From Paracoccaceae bacterium (lineage in GTDB: Bacteria > Pseudomonadota > Alphaproteobacteria > Rhodobacterales > Rhodobacteraceae), in NCBI GenBank assembly GCA_027486345.1, contig JAIXPH010000065.1, positions 41,721-105,720 of the forward strand: 64,000 nt of DNA. The letters run 5' to 3'. Position numbers and translations under genes: made by a program. This document shows, piece after piece, positions 41,919 through 50,594 of the stretch. The number at the start of each line of letters is the position of its first letter. Position 1 is the first letter of the stretch. Under the pieces are notes generated by a model, which was not told the origin of the DNA, did not search any database, and was given only the letters and a program-made list of their open reading frames with translations.

Positions 41919-42365
41919 ATGACGGACCGTCTGATCTATGGGGCTGTGATGTTTGTGGCGGGGGTGGGTATCCCCATTCTGGCGGCGCTGAATGCCCAGT
42001 TGGGTGCGCGGATCGGATCGCCCTTTGCGGCGGCGGCGGTATTGTTTTGTGTCGCCCTTGCTGCCGCTGTGGTGGTGATGACCGCCACCCGCAGCACCGG
42101 GGCCTTGGTGCAGGTGCCGCTTCAGCCCAAGCATCTGTTTCTGGCCGGGCTTTTGGTCTGCTTCTACGTCACCTCTATCACCTTTGTGGCACCCCGCTTT
42201 GGCGTGGGCAATGCGGTGTTCTTTGTGCTTTTGGGCCAGATGGTCTCTGCCGCGCTGATTGACCAGTTCGGTCTGTTCGGCGCCATCGTGCGCGAGATGA
42301 CATGGCAGCGCGCGGCGGGGATCGGGGCCATGGTGGCAGGGCTGGTGCTGATCCAGCGGGCCTAG
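41919..42365 (+). CDS. YdcZ/DUF606-like DMT-superfamily membrane protein
   Basis: A 148-residue hydrophobic protein with five probable transmembrane helices: YGAVMFVAGVGIPILAAL, AAAVLFCVALAAAVVVM, HLFLAGLLVCFYVTSITF, AVFFVLLGQMVSAALI and AAGIGAMVAGLVLIQ. This matches the half-size DMT-superfamily proteins of the YdcZ (DUF606) group, which resemble a duplicated unit of EamA transporters and probably work as dimers. Substrate unknown. It lies between the VOC gene and trmB, all on the plus strand. Confidence 0.82.
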   Translation: MTDRLIYGAVMFVAGVGIPILAALNAQLGARIGSPFAAAAVLFCVALAAAVVVMTATRSTGALVQVPLQPKHLFLAGLLVCFYVTSITFVAPRFGVGNAVFFVLLGQMVSAALIDQFGLFGAIVREMTWQRAAGIGAMVAGLVLIQRA

Positions 42366-42411
42366 CTCTGTGGGCTTGACTTGGATGGCACCCCACGGCT
42401 AGAGGCGCGGC

Positions 42412-43113
42412 ATGACCGATAATCCCACACCCGAACGGCGCAATTTCTATGGCCGCGTGCATGGCAAGACCCTGCGCGCCAGCCAGAAATCCTATCTGGC
42501 CGAGGATCTGGATGCCCTCACCCTTTCGGGGGTGACGGTGGCCGATAACCCGGAGCGCGGGACGCTGGACGTGAAAGCGTTGTTCGGCGACGGCCCCCTG
42601 TGGCTGGAGGTCGGCTTTGGCGGCGGTGAGCATCTGGTACATATGGCGGCGCTTTATCGCCATGTCACGCTGATCGGGTGTGAGCCGTTCGTGAACGGCA
42701 TCGCCATGCTCTTGGGCAAGCTGCGCGCGGCAGAGGTGGAGAATGTCCACATCCACCCCGGCGATGTCCGCGATCTGTTCGACGTCCTGCCCGATGCCTG
42801 TCTGGACAAGGCCTTCCTGAACTATCCCGACCCGTGGCCCAAGGCGCGGCACCACCGCCGCCGTTTTGTGACACCCGGCTATCTGGCGTTGCTGGCACGG
42901 GTCATGAAGCCGGGCGCGGAATTCCGCGTGGCGACCGACATCCCTGATTACGTGCGCCAGACGCTGGAAGAGGTGCCGCCCGCCGGGTTTGACCTGATCG
43001 CCCAGACCGGGCAGGGGCAGGCGTGGGACGATTGGATTTCCACCCGCTACGAACAAAAGGCCCTGCGCGAAGGGCGCGACCCGCATTACCTGACCTTCCG
43101 TCGTCACGCATGA
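42412..43113 (+). CDS. trmB: tRNA (guanine-N7-)-methyltransferase
   Basis: TrmB methylates N7 of G46 in tRNA variable loops using S-adenosylmethionine. The 233-residue product has the SAM-binding region LEVGFGGGEHL, then IGCEPFVNGIA and HPGDVRDLFDVL. The tRNA-contact and catalytic segment is KAFLNYPDPWPKARHHRRRFV, the family signature. The stop codon is followed at once by a strong bidirectional hairpin shared with pckA. The donor, SAM, is made by MetK encoded 3 kb upstream, but there is no sign of shared regulation. Confidence 0.95.
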   Translation: MTDNPTPERRNFYGRVHGKTLRASQKSYLAEDLDALTLSGVTVADNPERGTLDVKALFGDGPLWLEVGFGGGEHLVHMAALYRHVTLIGCEPFVNGIAMLLGKLRAAEVENVHIHPGDVRDLFDVLPDACLDKAFLNYPDPWPKARHHRRRFVTPGYLALLARVMKPGAEFRVATDIPDYVRQTLEEVPPAGFDLIAQTGQGQAWDDWISTRYEQKALREGRDPHYLTFRRHA

Positions 43114-43144
43114 AAAAACGCCGGTCGCGGGGACCGGCGTTTTT
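43114..43144. terminator. Bidirectional terminator between trmB and pckA
   Basis: A perfect 13-bp stem AAAAACGCCGGTC/GACCGGCGTTTTT with loop GCGGG has a T-tract on both strands, so it can end transcription of trmB (plus) and pckA (minus). Confidence 0.88.
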
Positions 43145-43161
43145 GTTGCTGCGCGTTGGCC

Positions 43162-44760
43162 TTAGCCGATGGCGGCGGCCTTGACGTCCTCATCGATGAA
43201 GGGGACGTATTGCGCGAAGTTGTCGGCGAACATCGACACGAGCTTGGCCGCCTGCGCGTCATAGGCGGCCTTGTCGGCCCAGGTGTTGCGCGGGGTCAGC
43301 AGAGCGGCATCCACGCCCGGCACGGCCACCGGCACATCAAAGCCGAAGTTCGGATCGCGGCGGAACTCGCCCTGGCCCAGCGTGCCATCCAGCGCCGCCG
43401 ACAGCAGCGCGCGGGTGGCCTTGATCGGCATGCGCTTGCCGGTGCCGTAAGCCCCTCCCGTCCAGCCGGTGTTCACCAGCCAGCAGGTGGCACCATGCTT
43501 GGCAATCTTCTGTTGCAACAGCTTGCCATAGACCTCGGGCCGACGCGGCATGAAGGGGGCGCCAAAGCAGGTGGAGAAGGTCGGCTGCGGCTCGGTCACG
43601 CCACGTTCGGTGCCTGCGACCTTGGAGGTGAAGCCCGACAGGAAGTGATACATCGCCTGCGCCGGGGTCAGCCGCGCGATGGGCGGCAGCACGCCAAAGG
43701 CGTCGCAGGTCAGCATGACGATGTTCTTGGGATGCCCACCCAGCCCCGAGGCCGAGGCGTTGGAAATCTGCTCCAGCGGATAGGCGCAGCGGGTGTTGGC
43801 GGTCAGGCTGTCATCGTCAAAGTCCAGCACCAGCGTTTCGGGGTCGAACACCATGTTCTCCACCACGGTCCCGAAGGTGTGGGTGGTGCGGTAGATCTCG
43901 GGCTCCGCCTCGGGGTTGAGGTTGATGGTCTTGGCGTAGCAGCCACCTTCAAAGTTGAAGGTGCCGCGATCCGACCAGCCATGTTCGTCATCGCCGATCA
44001 GCGTGCGGTCCGGGCTGGCCGACAGCGTGGTCTTGCCGGTGCCCGAGAGGCCAAAGAACACTGCCGTATCGACTGGGTTGCCAATGGCGTGGTTGGCGCT
44101 GCAATGCATCGGCATCACGCCTTTCTCCGGCAGCAGGTAGTTCAGCAGGGTGAAGACCGATTTCTTGTTCTCACCCGCATAGGCGGTGTTGGCGATCAGG
44201 ATCAGCTTGCGGTCGAAGTTCATCGTGATGATGGTCTCGGTCCGGCAATCATGGCGCTTGGGATCGGCCTTGAACGACGGGCAGTTGATGATCGTCCATT
44301 CCGGAACGAAGCTGTCCAGTTCCTCCCGCGCGGGGCGGCGCAGCAGATGCCGGATGAACAGGCCATGCCACGCCAGTTCCGTCACCACGCGCACATCCAG
44401 ACGGTGCAAGGGATCGGCCCCGGCATACAGGTCCTGCACAAAGTAATCGCGGCCCTGCATATGGGCGAGCATGTCCTGATACAGACGCTCAAACCCTTCG
44501 GGCGATTGCGCGGCGTTGTTTCCCCACCAGATGGTGTTTTCGACCGAGGGCGTACGGACCACGTGCTTGTCCTTGGGCGACCGACCGGTGAATTGCCCGG
44601 TGGACACAAGGAAAGCCCCGCCAAGACCCAGCTTGCCCTCCCCGCGCTGCACCGCCGCTTCGATCAGGGCGGGCGCAAGGCCGTTGTAATAGACGTTCCC
44701 CAGACCGGTGATGCCTTGATGTGCAAGTTCATGCGCGGGATTCACGCGTCCGTTCGTCAT
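43162..44760 (-). CDS. pckA: Phosphoenolpyruvate carboxykinase (ATP)
   Basis: PckA converts oxaloacetate and ATP to phosphoenolpyruvate and CO2, the entry step of gluconeogenesis. The 532-residue product has the kinase-1a P-loop [20 protein letters not shown], the metal/oxaloacetate region around HCSANHAI and [10 protein letters not shown], and [16 protein letters not shown]. The start at 44760 gives [16 protein letters not shown]; 26 residues of open frame upstream are not conserved. It is divergent from chvI-chvG. A tandem repeat of TTAGCGCAACCAT in the shared region may be its operator. Its product is also the phosphate donor of the PTS pathway whose HPr and EIIA follow chvG. Confidence 0.97.
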   Translation of the reverse strand: MTNGRVNPAHELAHQGITGLGNVYYNGLAPALIEAAVQRGEGKLGLGGAFLVSTGQFTGRSPKDKHVVRTPSVENTIWWGNNAAQSPEGFERLYQDMLAHMQGRDYFVQDLYAGADPLHRLDVRVVTELAWHGLFIRHLLRRPAREELDSFVPEWTIINCPSFKADPKRHDCRTETIITMNFDRKLILIANTAYAGENKKSVFTLLNYLLPEKGVMPMHCSANHAIGNPVDTAVFFGLSGTGKTTLSASPDRTLIGDDEHGWSDRGTFNFEGGCYAKTINLNPEAEPEIYRTTHTFGTVVENMVFDPETLVLDFDDDSLTANTRCAYPLEQISNASASGLGGHPKNIVMLTCDAFGVLPPIARLTPAQAMYHFLSGFTSKVAGTERGVTEPQPTFSTCFGAPFMPRRPEVYGKLLQQKIAKHGATCWLVNTGWTGGAYGTGKRMPIKATRALLSAALDGTLGQGEFRRDPNFGFDVPVAVPGVDAALLTPRNTWADKAAYDAQAAKLVSMFADNFAQYVPFIDEDVKAAAIG

Positions 44761-45116
44761 CTGCAAGCTCCTGATACCGGCATCGCAGCCGGTGCTGTCA
44801 GTCCCAAACCGCAACCCGGGCCAATGGGTTGCAGGCATCCCTTTCGCCGGGCCGGGCGACGCGATGCCATGTCATGGCTATAACACGGGTCTGGAAAACA
44901 GGAACAGGCCGTCATGCCACAGTTAGCGCAACCATCGCAGGTTTAGCGCAACCATTTCCCGGTCTGGCCTGTGACTGCGGCATTTTGGCCAATCTTTTGA
45001 TAATTTTATGGCGGTTTGATGGCGCGCAGTATCCTGATTCGCACATTCCGGTTGATTCCTGGGGCCGGAAACCGGATCATGGCCAAAAAGATAATTGGGC
45101 AGTAAAGGGTGCAGGC
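44761..45116. other. 356-bp divergent regulatory region between pckA and chvI
   Basis: There is no gene here. It holds the tandem TTAGCGCAACCAT sites at 44923-44955. A relatively AT-rich stretch lies around 44990-45015 (CTTTTGATAATTTTATGGCG), where the chvI promoter may be. The segment ahead of chvI contains CCGGTTGATTCCTGG and its near mirror. The chvI ribosome binding site is AAAGGGTG before ATG 45117. Confidence 0.6.
44922..44955. promoter_or_regulatory. Tandem operator-like repeats upstream of pckA
   Basis: TTAGCGCAACCAT occurs at 44923-44935 and again at 44943-44955, start-to-start 20 bp, about two helical turns. The core with a central CG resembles LacI-family operators. From memory it is close to the site proposed for CceR, the carbon-metabolism regulator of Rhodobacter, with eight of ten fixed positions in the first copy. 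It lies 163 bp upstream of the pckA start on its strand, and upstream of chvI on the other. Confidence 0.55.
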
Positions 45117-45818
45117 ATGGCAAGGATCGCGTTGGTCGATGATGACAGGAACATCCTGACATCGGTCGCCATGACGCTCGAGGCCGAAGGGTTCGAGGTC
45201 GAAACCTACAACGATGGACAATCCGCGCTGGACGCCTTCAACCGGCGGCTTCCGGACATGGCCGTTCTGGATATCAAGATGCCGCGCATGGATGGCATGG
45301 ACCTGCTGCAACGCCTGCGGCAGAAGACCACGATGCCGGTGATCTTTCTGACCTCGAAGGATGACGAGATCGACGAAGTTCTCGGTCTGAGGATGGGCGC
45401 GGATGACTATGTCAAGAAGCCCTTCTCGCAACGCCTGCTGGTGGAGCGCATCCGCGCGCTGCTGCGGCGGCAAGAGGCGATCGTGACCGGTGAGGTCGCG
45501 ACGACCGAGGAAACCAAGATCATGGAACGCGGCAATCTGCGGATGGACCCGCTGCGCCATTCCGTGACCTGGAAGGGGCAGGATGTCGCCCTGACCGTGA
45601 CCGAATTCATGCTGTTGCAAGCCTTGGCACAGCGCCCCGGTTTCGTGAAAAGTCGCGATCAGCTGATGGACGTGGCCTATGACGATCAGGTCTATGTCGA
45701 CGACCGCACCATCGACAGCCATATCAAGCGGTTGCGCAAGAAGATGCGCAGCGTCGACACCGAGTTTTCGGCGATCGAGACGCTTTATGGCATCGGCTAC
45801 CGTTATAACGAAGAATGA
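45117..45818 (+). CDS. chvI: Response regulator ChvI
   Basis: A 233-residue OmpR-type regulator. The receiver has the Asp8-Asp9-Asp10 cluster (ALVDDDRN), phosphoacceptor Asp52 in [11 protein letters not shown], Thr in IFLTSK and Lys in DYVKKPFS. The C-terminal winged helix runs from about residue 140, with [16 protein letters not shown] and YGIGYRY. It forms the ChvG-ChvI two-component system of alphaproteobacteria, which responds to acid and envelope stress. The chvG start overlaps its stop (ATGA). The frame is open for 96 codons upstream, but ATG 45117 begins the receiver fold and has AAAGGG upstream. Confidence 0.96.
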   Translation: MARIALVDDDRNILTSVAMTLEAEGFEVETYNDGQSALDAFNRRLPDMAVLDIKMPRMDGMDLLQRLRQKTTMPVIFLTSKDDEIDEVLGLRMGADDYVKKPFSQRLLVERIRALLRRQEAIVTGEVATTEETKIMERGNLRMDPLRHSVTWKGQDVALTVTEFMLLQALAQRPGFVKSRDQLMDVAYDDQVYVDDRTIDSHIKRLRKKMRSVDTEFSAIETLYGIGYRYNEE

Positions 45819-47491
45819 CCGCGCTTCCCCGCATGGCCAAGGACGCGCCGCCCGCCCGCAGCGGAGAGTTGCTGCTGGGCGAGGACTGGGTCCAGCCTGA
45901 AAGCATGGCGGATGCCAGTCTGCGGCAAGGGCAGGGGCGGCGGGGTTGGCTGGCGCTGACGGACTCGCCGCTGGCGCGCAAGATCGTGTTGTTCAACCTG
46001 CTGGCACTGGTCGTGCTGGTGGTGGGGGTCCTGTTCCTGAACCCGCTGCGCGACAGTCTGGTGATCCAGCGCGAACAGGGCCTGTTGAATGAGGCCCTTC
46101 TGGTCGCCGATGTGATCGAGGCTGCAGGGGCCACCGATGCCGCTGCCATGGCCACGACGCTGGCCCGGCTGGACATCGCGTCGGGCGGTGAAGTGATGGT
46201 GTTCGACCGGCAAGGGGTGATCCTTGCCGCGCGCAGCGGTGATCCGCGCGACGCTGGGGCCAGCGACCGCAGCACGCCGATCACCGACGGTCTGGGGGCG
46301 ATCTGGGGCCTTGTCTCGCATCCCTTCGCCGGAAACGAAACCGCGACCGCCTATGATGCCGAAGCCCCTATCCGTGCGCTGCTTGCGCAGGCGATGGAAG
46401 GTAAGACGGTGGTGACCACTGGCCGCGGACCCGATGGCGCGGCAATCTTTTCGGTGGCCACGCCGGTGACGACGGAGGGCCAGATCACGGCCGTCGTCGG
46501 TCTGGCCTCGGCCGCCGGAGAGATCGACCGTCTGGTGCGCTATGAGCGCGAACAGGTGTTGCAGATGTTCCTTGTCGCGCTGGCGGTCAGCTTTGGCCTG
46601 TCGCTGGTGCTGGCCTCGACCATCGCCAATCCACTGTCCGACCTTGCCGCCGCAGCAGAGTTGGGCCGTGACCGCGATGGTCGCAAGACCGCGCCGGGCC
46701 GTGTCCGTATCCCCGACCTCGCCGCCCGCCCCGATGAGATCGGGCGTCTGTCGGTGGCGCTGCGCGGGATGGTGACGGCGCTTTATGACCGCATCGACGC
46801 CAACGAACAATTCGCCGCCGATGTCGCGCATGAGATCAAGAATCCGCTGGCCAGCCTGCGCTCTGCCGTGGGGACGCTGCGATTTGCCAAGCGCGACGAC
46901 CAGAAGGAAAAGCTGCTGGAGGTCATCGAACATGACGTGCGGCGGCTGGACCGGCTGGTCAGTGACATCTCCAACGCCTCGCGTCTTGACAGCGAATTGG
47001 TCAAGGAGGATGCCGAGGCGTTCAACCTGATCAAGACCCTGTCAAACCTGTCGGAATATCTGGGCAAGCAGGCGGGCGAGAAAAGCGTGGAATTCATCAC
47101 CGACTTCCCGTCCGACCCGGTGATCATCAACGGGCTTGAAGCGCGGCTCGCGCAGGTCTTTGTCAACCTGATCACCAATGCCATCAGCTTTTGCGAAGAT
47201 GGCGATGCGGTGCGGGTCTGGGCGCGGCGGCGCGACAACCGCGTCTTGATTGTGGTCGAAGACACCGGGCCGGGAATTCCCGAACAGGCGCTGACCAAGG
47301 TCTTCAAGCGGTTCTATTCGGAACGCCCGCAAGGACAGTTCGGCAACCACTCGGGCCTTGGCCTTGCCATCTCGCGTCAGATCGTCGAGGCGCATGGCGG
47401 CGTGATCTGGGCCGAAAACATCCGCCCCACCCACGCCGACAGCAGCTCTGACCCCTTGGGCGCGCGCTTCGTCGTCGGTCTGCCGGTCTGA
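45815..47491 (+). CDS. chvG: Sensor histidine kinase ChvG
   Basis: A 558-residue membrane kinase. A cytoplasmic N-terminus of about 55 residues is followed by the first helix at about 57-75 ([17 protein letters not shown]) and a periplasmic sensor domain. A second helix lies at about 250-272, then HAMP. The H box has His339 in [19 protein letters not shown], the N box is [11 protein letters not shown], and the G boxes are DTGPGIPEQ and [16 protein letters not shown]. Its stop is 6 bp before hprK, as in other alphaproteobacteria where ChvGI and the PTS output branch are one transcript. The sensor binds the ExoR repressor in rhizobia; no ExoR is encoded in this window. Confidence 0.95.
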   Translation: MTALPRMAKDAPPARSGELLLGEDWVQPESMADASLRQGQGRRGWLALTDSPLARKIVLFNLLALVVLVVGVLFLNPLRDSLVIQREQGLLNEALLVADVIEAAGATDAAAMATTLARLDIASGGEVMVFDRQGVILAARSGDPRDAGASDRSTPITDGLGAIWGLVSHPFAGNETATAYDAEAPIRALLAQAMEGKTVVTTGRGPDGAAIFSVATPVTTEGQITAVVGLASAAGEIDRLVRYEREQVLQMFLVALAVSFGLSLVLASTIANPLSDLAAAAELGRDRDGRKTAPGRVRIPDLAARPDEIGRLSVALRGMVTALYDRIDANEQFAADVAHEIKNPLASLRSAVGTLRFAKRDDQKEKLLEVIEHDVRRLDRLVSDISNASRLDSELVKEDAEAFNLIKTLSNLSEYLGKQAGEKSVEFITDFPSDPVIINGLEARLAQVFVNLITNAISFCEDGDAVRVWARRRDNRVLIVVEDTGPGIPEQALTKVFKRFYSERPQGQFGNHSGLGLAISRQIVEAHGGVIWAENIRPTHADSSSDPLGARFVVGLPV

Positions 47492-47497
47492 GCGCGC

Positions 47498-47929
47498 GTG
47501 ACAGGCAATCCCGAAAGCCAGATCATCCATGCCAGCTGCGTGGCGCTGGAGGGGCGGGGGCTGTTGATCCTTGGGGCCTCCGGTGCTGGCAAATCCTCAC
47601 TGGCCCTGTCCCTGATGGCGCTGGGCGCGCGGCTGGTGGCCGATGACCGCACCATCCTGACCGCAGGGGGGGATGCGCTGATCGCCACATGCCCGCACAG
47701 TCTGCGCGGCTTGATCGAGGCGCGGGGGGTGGGCATCCTGCATGCCTATCCGGTGGACTCGGTGGCATTGGTATTGGCAGTGGACATGGACCAGACAGAA
47801 GCACAGCGTCTGCCTCCTTTCCGGAGCATCACATTTGCCGGACGGACGATCACACTTGTGCATTCCGTGCCGTCGCCCCATTTTCCTGCGGCCCTGATGC
47901 AATATCTTAGGGTGGGGCGTCAGGCGTAA
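47498..47929 (+). CDS. hprK: HPr kinase/phosphorylase, short alphaproteobacterial form
   Basis: A 143-residue protein corresponding to only the C-terminal catalytic domain of Firmicutes HprK. The P-loop is [18 protein letters not shown] and the catalytic region is GARLVADDR. Short forms without the N-terminal domain are normal in alphaproteobacteria. It phosphorylates Ser46 of HPr, and the HPr at 49292 does have Ser46. It starts with GTG, 6 bp after chvG, and is followed 26 bp later by rapZ. Confidence 0.93.
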   Translation: MTGNPESQIIHASCVALEGRGLLILGASGAGKSSLALSLMALGARLVADDRTILTAGGDALIATCPHSLRGLIEARGVGILHAYPVDSVALVLAVDMDQTEAQRLPPFRSITFAGRTITLVHSVPSPHFPAALMQYLRVGRQA

Positions 47930-47955
47930 CCCGCCAGACGCGACTGAGAAAGCAG

Positions 47956-48861
47956 ATGGATATGGTCCGTTTGACCGATGGTCACAGCCTAGTCTTCGTC
48001 ACCGGCCCGTCTGGCGCGGGACGCTCCACCGCGATTCACGCGCTGGAAGACATCGGCTATGAAACCATCGACAACCTACCGCTGTCCCTGATCCCGCGCC
48101 TGATCGACGGCCCGCCGCTGGAACGGCCCATCGCGCTGGGTCTGGACATCCGCAACCGTGATTTCAATGTCACCTCGCTGATCGAGTTGATCGACAGCCT
48201 CACCCGGGAACCGCGCGTGGCGCTGTCGGTGCTCTATCTGGACTGCGCCCCGGCCGAATTGATCCGCCGCTACTCCCAGACCCGCCGTCGCCACCCCATG
48301 GCGGCGGAGGAAACGCCCGAGGATGGGATTTTCCGCGAGACGGACCTGCTGGCCCCGATCCGGGCGCGGGCGGATCACATGATCGACACGACCGACATGT
48401 CGCCCCATGACCTGCGCGCTGAAATCGCGCGGTGGTTCGACCGCACCAAGGGGCACAATCTGTCGGTTTCCGTGCAATCCTTCAGCTACAAGCGTGGCTT
48501 GCCGCGCGGCCTTGATTTCGTGTTTGACGTGCGCTTCCTTCAAAATCCGCATTGGGTGGCGGGGTTGCGCGATCTGGACGGGCGCGACGCCGCCGTGGTG
48601 GATCACATCATCGCCGATCCGCTCTTTGCCGACTTCTTTGACCGGGTGTCGGGACTGGTGCGGATGGTGCTGCCCGCCACCGTGGCAGAGGGGAAAAGTT
48701 ACCTCAGCATCGGCTTTGGCTGTACCGGCGGGCAACACCGATCTGTCGCACTTGTGGAAATGTTGGGCGACTCCCTTGCGGATGCGGGCTGGGCAGTGTC
48801 AAAACGTCATCGGGAACTGGAACGCAGGGCGGCGGCAGTGCAGCCGCCGGTATCGGGGTAA
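47956..48861 (+). CDS. rapZ: RNase adapter / nucleotide-binding protein RapZ
   Basis: A 301-residue RapZ (YvcJ) family protein. The P-loop is [20 protein letters not shown]. The conserved middle is [13 protein letters not shown], and the C-terminal domain includes [20 protein letters not shown] with the family's GCTGGxHRSV signature. In enterobacteria RapZ targets GlmZ sRNA to RNase E. In alphaproteobacteria it is only known to be linked to the PTS gene cluster, as here. The start is ATG 47956 or ATG 47962, two codons later. Confidence 0.95.
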   Translation: MDMVRLTDGHSLVFVTGPSGAGRSTAIHALEDIGYETIDNLPLSLIPRLIDGPPLERPIALGLDIRNRDFNVTSLIELIDSLTREPRVALSVLYLDCAPAELIRRYSQTRRRHPMAAEETPEDGIFRETDLLAPIRARADHMIDTTDMSPHDLRAEIARWFDRTKGHNLSVSVQSFSYKRGLPRGLDFVFDVRFLQNPHWVAGLRDLDGRDAAVVDHIIADPLFADFFDRVSGLVRMVLPATVAEGKSYLSIGFGCTGGQHRSVALVEMLGDSLADAGWAVSKRHRELERRAAAVQPPVSG

Positions 48862-48865
48862 GCGC

Positions 48866-49261
48866 GTGATCGGCATCGTGATCGTTGCACATGGCGGATT
48901 GGCCAAGGAATACCTTGCCGCCGTCGAGCACGTCGTGGGCAAGCAAGCCGCCATGCGCGCCATCGCTATCGAGGATGAGCATGACAGGTCCGCCAAGCAG
49001 GCGGAAATCTGCGCCGCCGCCGATCAGGTCGATACAGGTGGCGGGGTGGTCGTGGTGACGGACATGTTCGGTGGATCGCCCTCGAACCTGTCGCTGATGG
49101 CCTGTTGCGGGCAAGATCGGCGCATCGTTTATGGCGCGAATCTGCCTATGCTGATCAAACTTGCCAAATCGCGTGACCTGCCGGTGCCCGATGCCGTCGC
49201 TGCCGCTTTGGACGCGGGGCGGAAATATATCAACAGTCTCGATCTGGGCTCCGGGGCCTGA
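48866..49261 (+). CDS. PTS EIIA component, mannose family
   Basis: A 131-residue protein with the EIIA-Man fold. It begins IGIVIVAHGGLAKEYL, with phosphorylatable His9. GGGVVVVTDMFGGSPSNLSL follows, the family segment around the second strand pair. No EIIB or EIIC of this family is encoded here, so it acts in a regulatory phosphate chain (EI, HPr, EIIA) rather than sugar uptake. The GTG start at 48866 is 4 bp after the rapZ stop, and the protein has no other plausible start. ptsH follows 30 bp downstream. Confidence 0.93.
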   Translation: MIGIVIVAHGGLAKEYLAAVEHVVGKQAAMRAIAIEDEHDRSAKQAEICAAADQVDTGGGVVVVTDMFGGSPSNLSLMACCGQDRRIVYGANLPMLIKLAKSRDLPVPDAVAAALDAGRKYINSLDLGSGA

Positions 49262-49291
49262 GATCGCGGCGCAAGGCAGACGAGGCCGACC

Positions 49292-49561
49292 ATGTCCGCG
49301 CGCATCCTTCGCATCGTGAACGAAAAGGGCCTACATGCCCGTGCTTCGGCCAAATTCGTCGAGGTGGTGGAAAATCACGACGCGCAGGCGGCTGTCAGCA
49401 AGGACGGGATGCGGGTGTCGGGCGATTCGATCATGGGGCTTTTGATGCTGGCCGCCTCCCGCGGGACGGCGATCGAAGTGGAAACCAGCGGGGCGGAAGC
49501 GGAAAAGCTGGCCGACGCGCTGGAGGCGCTTGTTGCAAACCGCTTTGGCGAAGACTACTGA
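49292..49561 (+). CDS. ptsH: Phosphocarrier protein HPr
   Basis: An 89-residue HPr. The catalytic His15 is in NEKGLHARASAKFVE and the regulatory Ser46 is in VSGDSIMGLLML, matching the numbering in Bacillus and E. coli. The presence of Ser46 together with the short HprK three genes upstream indicates both PEP-dependent and ATP-dependent phosphorylation. Enzyme I is not in the window. The gene ends 31 bp before the acyltransferase start. Confidence 0.96.
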   Translation: MSARILRIVNEKGLHARASAKFVEVVENHDAQAAVSKDGMRVSGDSIMGLLMLAASRGTAIEVETSGAEAEKLADALEALVANRFGEDY

Positions 49562-49592
49562 GACGCGAGTTTCCGGCAAAGGCATCGCTCAC

Positions 49593-50465
49593 GTGACTGA
49601 CGCTCCGCAGACCGAGGTTCTTGCCACCGCCCCCAAGGCGGATGGCCGCGCCTATGACATGCGTCGTCTGTCCTATGCCGGGACGTTCAAGAACCCGTTC
49701 AAGGCGGGCACCATCCGGGCGATCGAATGGCTGACGGCGAAGGTGACGTTGCTGCGCCTGATTCGCAAGTTCGAGCAATCGGGTGCGCCGATGGGGGCGC
49801 CGTTCTGGCCCAAGGCGATCCGTCACATGGGGATCACCATCCAGACCCCGCCCGAAGAGATTGCGCTGATCCCGAAAACAGGGCCCTTGGTGGTGGTGTC
49901 CAACCACCCGTCGGGACTGGTCGATGGCATGGTCTTGGCCGAGATGGTCAACCGTGTGCGCTCGGACTTCAAGATCCTGACCCGCAGCCTGCTGACCGGC
50001 ATTCCGGAAGTCGAGGAATTCATGATCCCCGTGCCCTTCCCGCACGAGGACAACGCGCGCGAGCTGGGCTTGCAGATGCGCGACGAGACGATGAAGCACC
50101 TCAGGGCGGGCGGCGTGATCATCCTGTTCCCCGCCGGCAAGGTGGCGATGTCCGAGGGCTGGTGGGGCCCGGCGGTCGAGGCGGAATGGAACGTCTTCAC
50201 CCACAAGATCGTCCGGTCGTCGGGGGCGACGATCCTGCCGGTCTATTTCCCTGGCCAGAACTCCCGCGCCTTCCAGATTGCCAATCAGGTGTCGGACACG
50301 ATCCGTCAGGGCCTGCTGCTTTATGAAATCAAGCGCTGTCTGTTCAAGCCGACCCGTCCTGTGATCGGCACACCGATTCCGGCGGATGAGTTGAAGAAGT
50401 GGGAAGGAAACCCGCGCGGGTTTCTGGCCTGGCTGCGCGAGCATACGTTGGGGCTGCGGAAGTAA
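49593..50465 (+). CDS. PlsC-like lysophospholipid acyltransferase
   Basis: A 290-residue member of the lysophospholipid acyltransferase superfamily. The catalytic His-Asp pair lies in VVVSNHPSGLVDGMVLAEM (HPxGxxDG form rather than the usual HxxxxD), and the glycerol-phosphate-binding region in IILFPAGKVAMSEGWWGP. This version of block I is found in the hemolysin-like/OlsA-like group, so the product might act on phosphatidic acid or ornithine lipid. No clear transmembrane segment is seen. The frame opens at 49530 inside ptsH; I favour GTG 49593 because AAAGG lies about 10 bp before it. Four palindromes follow the gene. Confidence 0.84.
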   Translation: MTDAPQTEVLATAPKADGRAYDMRRLSYAGTFKNPFKAGTIRAIEWLTAKVTLLRLIRKFEQSGAPMGAPFWPKAIRHMGITIQTPPEEIALIPKTGPLVVVSNHPSGLVDGMVLAEMVNRVRSDFKILTRSLLTGIPEVEEFMIPVPFPHEDNARELGLQMRDETMKHLRAGGVIILFPAGKVAMSEGWWGPAVEAEWNVFTHKIVRSSGATILPVYFPGQNSRAFQIANQVSDTIRQGLLLYEIKRCLFKPTRPVIGTPIPADELKKWEGNPRGFLAWLREHTLGLRK

Positions 50466-50479
50466 CCTGCGGCCGGGGC

Positions 50480-50591
50480 GCGAAATCTGGCGCAGATTTC
50501 GCACTGGAATTTGACGCAAATTCCAGCGTCCGGCGGGGGGAGCCGATTTCTGCGTCAGAAATCGGTCTTGGAAAATGCGTCATTTTCCAAG
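50480..50591. repeat. Array of four palindromes with constant GACGC/GCGTC-type loops
   Basis: Four perfect inverted repeats lie in 112 bp between convergent genes. GCGAAATCT(GGCGC)AGATTTCGC spans 50480-50502. CTGGAATTT(GACGC)AAATTCCAG spans 50504-50526. CCGATTTCT(GCGTC)AGAAATCGG spans 50543-50565. CTTGGAAAAT(GCGTC)ATTTTCCAAG spans 50567-50591. Arms differ but loop and arm length are conserved, and the last two loops are the reverse complement of the second. The units would fold as strong cruciforms or hairpins on both strands. They may serve as a double terminator or belong to a repeat family. Confidence 0.85.
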
Positions 50592-50594
50592 GGG

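Noticed and set aside
50480..50591. CRISPR array
   Set aside because: The four units are palindromes with variable arms and no spacers between identical direct repeats, and no cas gene is present.
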